Positions 60,330-64,000 of a stretch of 64,000 nt of DNA are shown here, piece by piece (the first letter of the stretch is position 1; the number at the start of each line of letters is the position of its first letter). Origin of the DNA: JAKVBK01 sp022447275 (lineage in GTDB: Bacteria; Pseudomonadota; Alphaproteobacteria; Rhodobacterales; Rhodobacteraceae); assembly GCA_047125605.1 (NCBI GenBank), contig CP138932.1, forward strand, positions 3,286,001-3,350,000. The letters are read 5' to 3'. The translations under genes were made by a program, and so were the position numbers. The notes beneath the pieces were generated by a model that worked only from the letters and a program-made list of their open reading frames with translations, was not told where the DNA came from and did no database searches.

Positions 60330-60572
60330 TCAGTCGAGCTCGCGCGCCTCATCGGGCAGCATGATCGGAATGCCGTTGCGGATCGGGAAGGCGAGATGCG
60401 CATTGCGGGAAATCAATTCCCCTGCTGCGCTGTCATACTCAAGCCGACCCTGCGTGACGGGGCAGACCAAGCTTTCCAGCATGCGCCGATCGATGGCGAT
60501 GCTGCGCGGCGCATCTGCCGCGGTGGTGTCCGCCATCGGGTCCGCGTCGCTGGGAGGTTCGCTTTCGGTCAT
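60330..60572 (-). CDS. Trm112-family protein
   Basis: 80 residues from ATG 60572, overlapping the LON-domain stop (ATGA). Trm112 proteins activate methyltransferases that modify tRNA, rRNA or release factors. MLESLVCPVTQGRLEYD and FPIRNGIPIMLPDEAR are the family signature. Only one Cys remains of the zinc site seen in eukaryotic members. Confidence 0.88.
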   Translation of the reverse strand: MTESEPPSDADPMADTTAADAPRSIAIDRRMLESLVCPVTQGRLEYDSAAGELISRNAHLAFPIRNGIPIMLPDEARELD

Positions 60573-61216
60573 TGGATCACCTTGCCGCCCTCGCCATTGC
60601 GCAGGGCAAATTCGATCAGTGTGACCAGCGTTTCGCGCCGTGTCGACAGGGATGGGGCTTCCAGCAGCGCCTGTTTGTCTTCTACTTCGAACGGGCACAG
60701 CATCGAGAGCGAGTTGATCAGCAACTCGTCATCGGCATCCTCGAGATTGTCCCAATCTGTCGAAAGGCCCCTGTCCTCGAAATAGCGCTTGAGCTTGCCA
60801 AGGAACTCCGGGCGGGCGAAGTCAGGATCGGTTTCAGTGCTGCCCAGATCCCGTTCAAAGCCCGTCCAGGTAACATTGGCCTTGATATAGGGGGTAAAGC
60901 CTTCCTCCTCGGCCGTGATCCGGAAGCGGGAGATGCCCGCAAGCGTGATCATGTAACGCCCATCTTCGGTTTCGGAAAAGCCGGAAACACGGCCCGCGCA
61001 GCCGATCTGATGCAGCTTGCGTTCGCCGCCTGGCCCCGGCACTTCGCGCGGCTGAACCATGCCGATCAGCCGGTGACGCGTTTTCAAACTGTCGTCGAGC
61101 ATGGCCAGATAGCGGGGCTCAAACAGGTGCAACGGCAGCCGGGCGCGGGGCAGGAGCAACGCGCCAGGTAGCGGAAACAAAGGGATTGTGTCGGGCAGAT
61201 CTGCGGCTGAGAACAT
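60569..61216 (-). CDS. LON substrate-binding-domain protein
   Basis: 215 residues forming only the N-terminal domain of Lon (PLFPLPGALLLPRARLPLHL, GCAGRVSGFSETEDGRY), with no ATPase or protease part. Such stand-alone domains may bind unfolded protein. It sits between the thioredoxin-TPR gene (25 bases upstream) and the Trm112-like gene, in one operon. Confidence 0.9.
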   Translation of the reverse strand: MFSAADLPDTIPLFPLPGALLLPRARLPLHLFEPRYLAMLDDSLKTRHRLIGMVQPREVPGPGGERKLHQIGCAGRVSGFSETEDGRYMITLAGISRFRITAEEEGFTPYIKANVTWTGFERDLGSTETDPDFARPEFLGKLKRYFEDRGLSTDWDNLEDADDELLINSLSMLCPFEVEDKQALLEAPSLSTRRETLVTLIEFALRNGEGGKVIQ

Positions 61217-61241
61217 GATTTATACCTAGTCCGTATCCGGT

Positions 61242-62147
61242 CTAGGCAAATATCATTGACGAGAGTTTACGACGCCCCTTCAAAACGCGGGGATCATCGG
61301 CCTTGAGCGCATCGAAGATTGTGAACAGCTGGGCCCGCGCCGCGCCGTCATTCCACTCGCGGTCGATGCGGAACAGTTCGAGCAAGGTTTCAATCGCGCC
61401 TTCCACGTCATCGGCGGCATGCAAGGCCGTGGCAAGATCAAAGCGGGCTTGCAGATTGTCAGGCTCGGCTGTCACCAAGGCGCGCAGCTCCGCTTCTGGG
61501 CCTGCACTTGCAGCTTGGGCGCGCAGGTCCAGCTGGGCGCGGGCCGCTTCAAGCTCGGCGGTTTCGGTCAGGGCCTCGGGGGCTGCGTTCAGCAGCGCGG
61601 CGGCTTTTTCCTCTTCGTCGAGGGCGAGATGGGCCTGTATCAAGCCGCCATAGGCGGCCGCGTTTTCAGGCTCTTCCTCGAGGATGGCTGCAAACGTCTG
61701 GGCAGCATCCTCGGCGGCGCCTTCTTCCAGCATCTGCTCGGCTGCGGCCACGGCTTCGGCCAGACCATCATCCCCGCCGAGCGCGCCGACGCGATCTACG
61801 AAGGCCTGCAATTCCGAAGCGGGCAGCGCGCCCTGGAAGCCATCGACCGGCTGGCCCTGATAAAAGGCATAGACCGTCGGGATCGACTGGATGCGCAGTT
61901 GGGCGGCGATGGCTTGGTTCTGGTCAACATCGATCTTGACCATCTTGACCTTGCCGCCTGCGGCCTGAACCGCCGCCTCGAGGGCGGGGCCAAGGGTTTT
62001 GCAGGGGCCACACCAAGGGGCCCAGAAATCGACGATGACCGGGACCTCCTGAGAGGCTTCCACCACGTCGGCCATGAAGGTCTGTTCTGTGGTGTCTTTG
62101 ATGAGATCGGTTGCGGGTGTCGCGGAAGACTGGCCGAGTTCGAGCAT
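61242..62147 (-). CDS. Thioredoxin-domain co-chaperone, YbbN/CnoX-like
   Basis: 301 residues: a thioredoxin domain (VDFWAPWCGPCKTLGP, about 38-55) followed by TPR-like helices about 140-300. Enteric CnoX (YbbN) hands chlorine-damaged proteins to DnaK and GroEL. The Cys pair is intact, so redox activity is possible, as in the alphaproteobacterial members. First gene of the three-gene operon. Confidence 0.9.
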   Translation of the reverse strand: MLELGQSSATPATDLIKDTTEQTFMADVVEASQEVPVIVDFWAPWCGPCKTLGPALEAAVQAAGGKVKMVKIDVDQNQAIAAQLRIQSIPTVYAFYQGQPVDGFQGALPASELQAFVDRVGALGGDDGLAEAVAAAEQMLEEGAAEDAAQTFAAILEEEPENAAAYGGLIQAHLALDEEEKAAALLNAAPEALTETAELEAARAQLDLRAQAASAGPEAELRALVTAEPDNLQARFDLATALHAADDVEGAIETLLELFRIDREWNDGAARAQLFTIFDALKADDPRVLKGRRKLSSMIFA

Positions 62148-62241
62148 GTGTCTGTGCTTTCCGAAGCTGCTGGACGTTGCTTGTTTAGATGGCGTAGCGC
62201 GGCCCGCGATGCAAGGTCAGCGGGCGCGGATACGGGTGGAA

Positions 62242-63030
62242 CTAGAGATCGAATGTTGCAAAAACGGGGGCGTGGTCGCTGGGTTTCTCCCAGCCACGGG
62301 CTGCGCGCAGGACGCGGCTGGAATGCGCTGACTGCGCAATATCGGCGGTGGCCCAGACGTGATCCAGCCTGCGGCCCTTGTCTGCGGCATCCCAATCGCG
62401 TGCCCGGTAGGACCACCAGGAATAGAGCTGGCCGTCGGGGATATCCTGCCGCGTGACATCGACCCACTGGCCGGCGCTTTGGGTTTCCGCCAGATGATCT
62501 ACCTCGATCGGGGTGTGGCTGACCACTTTCAGCAGCTGCTTGTGAGACCAGACATCATCTTCGCGCGGTGCGATATTGAGATCACCCACCAGAATGGCGC
62601 GTTCCGGGCGGCTCTCCCGGAACCAGTCGCGCATGTCTGTGAGATAGTCGAGCTTTTGGCCGAACTTCTCGTTGCGGTCACGGTCAGGCACATCGCCGCC
62701 TGCGGGGACATAGAAGTTGTGGATCAGGGTGCCATCTGTCAGCCGGGCAGCCACATGTCTTGCGTGGCCGAGGCTGGCAAAATCCATGTCGCCGGCATCC
62801 TCGAGGGGCAGGCGGGACAGGATCGCTACGCCGTTATAGCCCTTCTGCCCGCGCGCAACCATGTGGCCATAGCCGAGGGCGGCAAACTGCTCGAGCGGAA
62901 TTTTGTCCACCGGGCTTTTGCACTCCTGCAGGCACAGGATGTCGGGGGCCTCTTCCTGAAGAAGTTTGGCGACGAGATCGGCCCGCAGTCGGACTGAGTT
63001 GATGTTCCAGGTGGCAAGTGTGAAGGGCAT
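62242..63030 (-). CDS. xthA: Exodeoxyribonuclease III
   Basis: 262 residues from ATG 63030 (the frame extends to 63063). AP endonuclease and 3'-exonuclease of base-excision repair. Catalytic residues are in TWNINSVRLR, LCLQECKSP, GDLNIAPREDDVW and the closing SDHAPVFATF. It lies 101 bases after the imuB stop on the same strand. Confidence 0.94.
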   Translation of the reverse strand: MPFTLATWNINSVRLRADLVAKLLQEEAPDILCLQECKSPVDKIPLEQFAALGYGHMVARGQKGYNGVAILSRLPLEDAGDMDFASLGHARHVAARLTDGTLIHNFYVPAGGDVPDRDRNEKFGQKLDYLTDMRDWFRESRPERAILVGDLNIAPREDDVWSHKQLLKVVSHTPIEVDHLAETQSAGQWVDVTRQDIPDGQLYSWWSYRARDWDAADKGRRLDHVWATADIAQSAHSSRVLRAARGWEKPSDHAPVFATFDL

Positions 63031-63131
63031 GTTTGGCCTTGCTGGTTCGGAGGTTTTGCACATCTAGGCAGGGTGCGCGCGAAAGGCCAGAGAGCGCTGA
63101 AAATTTGCGCGCAGGGCGCGGGGCGTATTTG

Positions 63132-64000
63132 TCAGGCGAAACGGCCCTGACAGAACCAACCCGGTGACAGGGTGTCCCCATGCGCGAAATAGATCCACAA
63201 CCGGTGACCACGGTCCGTGTCGACACGCCAATAGTCGCGCTGGCCTGTGCGCCAATCCGGCAGGTCCAGCCACCATTCCGGCGCGATGCGTTCGGGGCCT
63301 GTGGCCGCCGTGATCGTCAGGGATTGGCGGCGCCACTGAAAGCGTGCGGGCAGGTGGGGCATGTCTGGTATGCCCATCAGTGGTTCGGGCCGGAACAGCA
63401 GCAAGGGGCGTGGTGCGGGTGGCATGGTCGGCCAATTCCGCGCGGGCTCGGACCAGGCTGCCGCCTGCACCTGGTCTGTCTTTTCGGGCAGGTGGCTGTC
63501 GCCGGGGTGCAGCCGGGTGACGGCCTCAAGCCCGATGCGCGCGCCAATCCGGCCGATCAGATCATCCAGGGCGGTGTCTGAGGCCAGGCGCTGGGCGGTA
63601 TCTGCGCTGGCGCTGAGATGCCCGCGGTGCTGATGGGCGTGGACGGGCTCCGTGACCGTGGCTTGCAGGCGCAACATGTCGATGCCCGGTCCGGCATCGA
63701 TATCGTCCAGTTTGAGTGCCAGAAGCGGACGCAGCCTGTCGGGGTTGGCCGAGGGGCGGGCAAGGCCCACCTCCACGGTTTCGCAGCGGTGATCGCAGCG
63801 AAAGGCCTGCAGGCGCACCCGCCGCGCCCCATGGCCCTTCTCGCGCAACCGGTCTGCAAGCGCTGGCAAAAGCCTGTCGAGCCCTGCCTGTACATCCTCG
63901 GTGAGGCCGATCGGTTCGGGCAGGGTGAGGCGGCAGGCAAAATGCAGGGGCGCCCGGGCGGGGGAGACCGGTTCTGGCGCTGTGCCGAAGGCCTGATCGA
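63132..64000 (-). CDS. imuB: ImuB-type Y-family polymerase-like protein, 5' end outside window
   Basis: Only the C-terminal 289 or so residues are in the window; the frame is open to base 64000. The little-finger region and the C-terminal box GPERIAPEWW, DYWRVDTDRG and GWFCQGRFA match ImuB, the catalytically dead scaffold of the ImuA-ImuB-DnaE2 mutasome. In this class ImuB carries the beta-clamp site and recruits DnaE2 after DNA damage. The next gene downstream is xthA, not dnaE2. Confidence 0.88.
   Translation of the reverse strand, partial: DQAFGTAPEPVSPARAPLHFACRLTLPEPIGLTEDVQAGLDRLLPALADRLREKGHGARRVRLQAFRCDHRCETVEVGLARPSANPDRLRPLLALKLDDIDAGPGIDMLRLQATVTEPVHAHQHRGHLSASADTAQRLASDTALDDLIGRIGARIGLEAVTRLHPGDSHLPEKTDQVQAAAWSEPARNWPTMPPAPRPLLLFRPEPLMGIPDMPHLPARFQWRRQSLTITAATGPERIAPEWWLDLPDWRTGQRDYWRVDTDRGHRLWIYFAHGDTLSPGWFCQGRFA

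Overview
The window reads as alphaproteobacterial DNA, most likely from a marine member of the Rhodobacteraceae (Roseobacter group). The core genes point there: an rsfS-rlmH-gpmI-EnvC-ctpA-rppH run, folK-rpoZ-spoT, isolated leuB, leuD and leuC, an ImuB mutasome protein, and a bciA-type 8-vinyl reductase of bacteriochlorophyll synthesis. The bciA-like gene suggests a present or past aerobic anoxygenic phototroph. No species can be named from the sequence alone.

Positions 1-21237 form an accessory island. Its right edge is a 52-base copy of the 3' half of a tRNA-Pro(CGG) gene (21186-21237), with anticodon arm, T arm and acceptor 3' strand but no D arm or 5' strand. This is what a tRNA-targeting integrase leaves at one end of an element. 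The left end and any integrase lie outside the window.

The island carries a tightly packed same-strand cluster: SrfA-like membrane protein (cut by the window edge), SrfB-like actin/HSP70-fold ATPase, SrfC-like P-loop protein with GTPase-type motifs, a Sel1-repeat membrane protein, a secreted SH3b-vWA protein, a LolD/MacB-like ABC ATPase, and its FtsX-like permease. A hairpin-plus-T-run terminator then precedes a secreted SUMF (formylglycine-generating-enzyme fold) protein. After it come three large secreted paralogues with an N-terminal module, a peptidoglycan-binding domain, a coiled coil and a shared Cys-containing C-terminal domain. That family is expanding and decaying in place: there is a degenerate 3' tail of another copy, a member with its N-terminal half doubled in frame, and an apparently identical 787-bp stretch shared by two members. 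Together this looks like an envelope-spanning NTPase/ABC system with a diversifying set of wall-binding partners. It is the best candidate here for an undescribed system.

From 21238 on the genes are ordinary chromosomal ones. 21.4-25.1 kb: an isoquinoline-1-oxidoreductase-type molybdenum hydroxylase with a di-haem cytochrome. 25.5-31.9 kb: SGNH-like protein, rpiB, PhyH dioxygenase, bciA, BKACE enzyme, and an MhqD/MhqO-like pair. 32-38.4 kb: leuB, leuD and leuC interleaved with membrane proteins and an EEP-fold protein. 38.7-44.9 kb: small membrane peptide, rsfS, rlmH, gpmI, EnvC-like factor, ctpA, rppH. 44.9-49.0 kb: DUF2062 protein, RelA/SpoT, rpoZ, folK. 49-53.6 kb: NYN protein, RluA-type synthase, LysE exporter, fRMsr, thiolase, STAS/anti-sigma pair. 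53.9-64 kb: gamma-glutamyltransferase, hspQ, AEC transporter, SLT-like lipoprotein, amidase, UbiH-type hydroxylase, Trm112/LON/thioredoxin operon, xthA, and the C-terminal part of imuB running off the right end.
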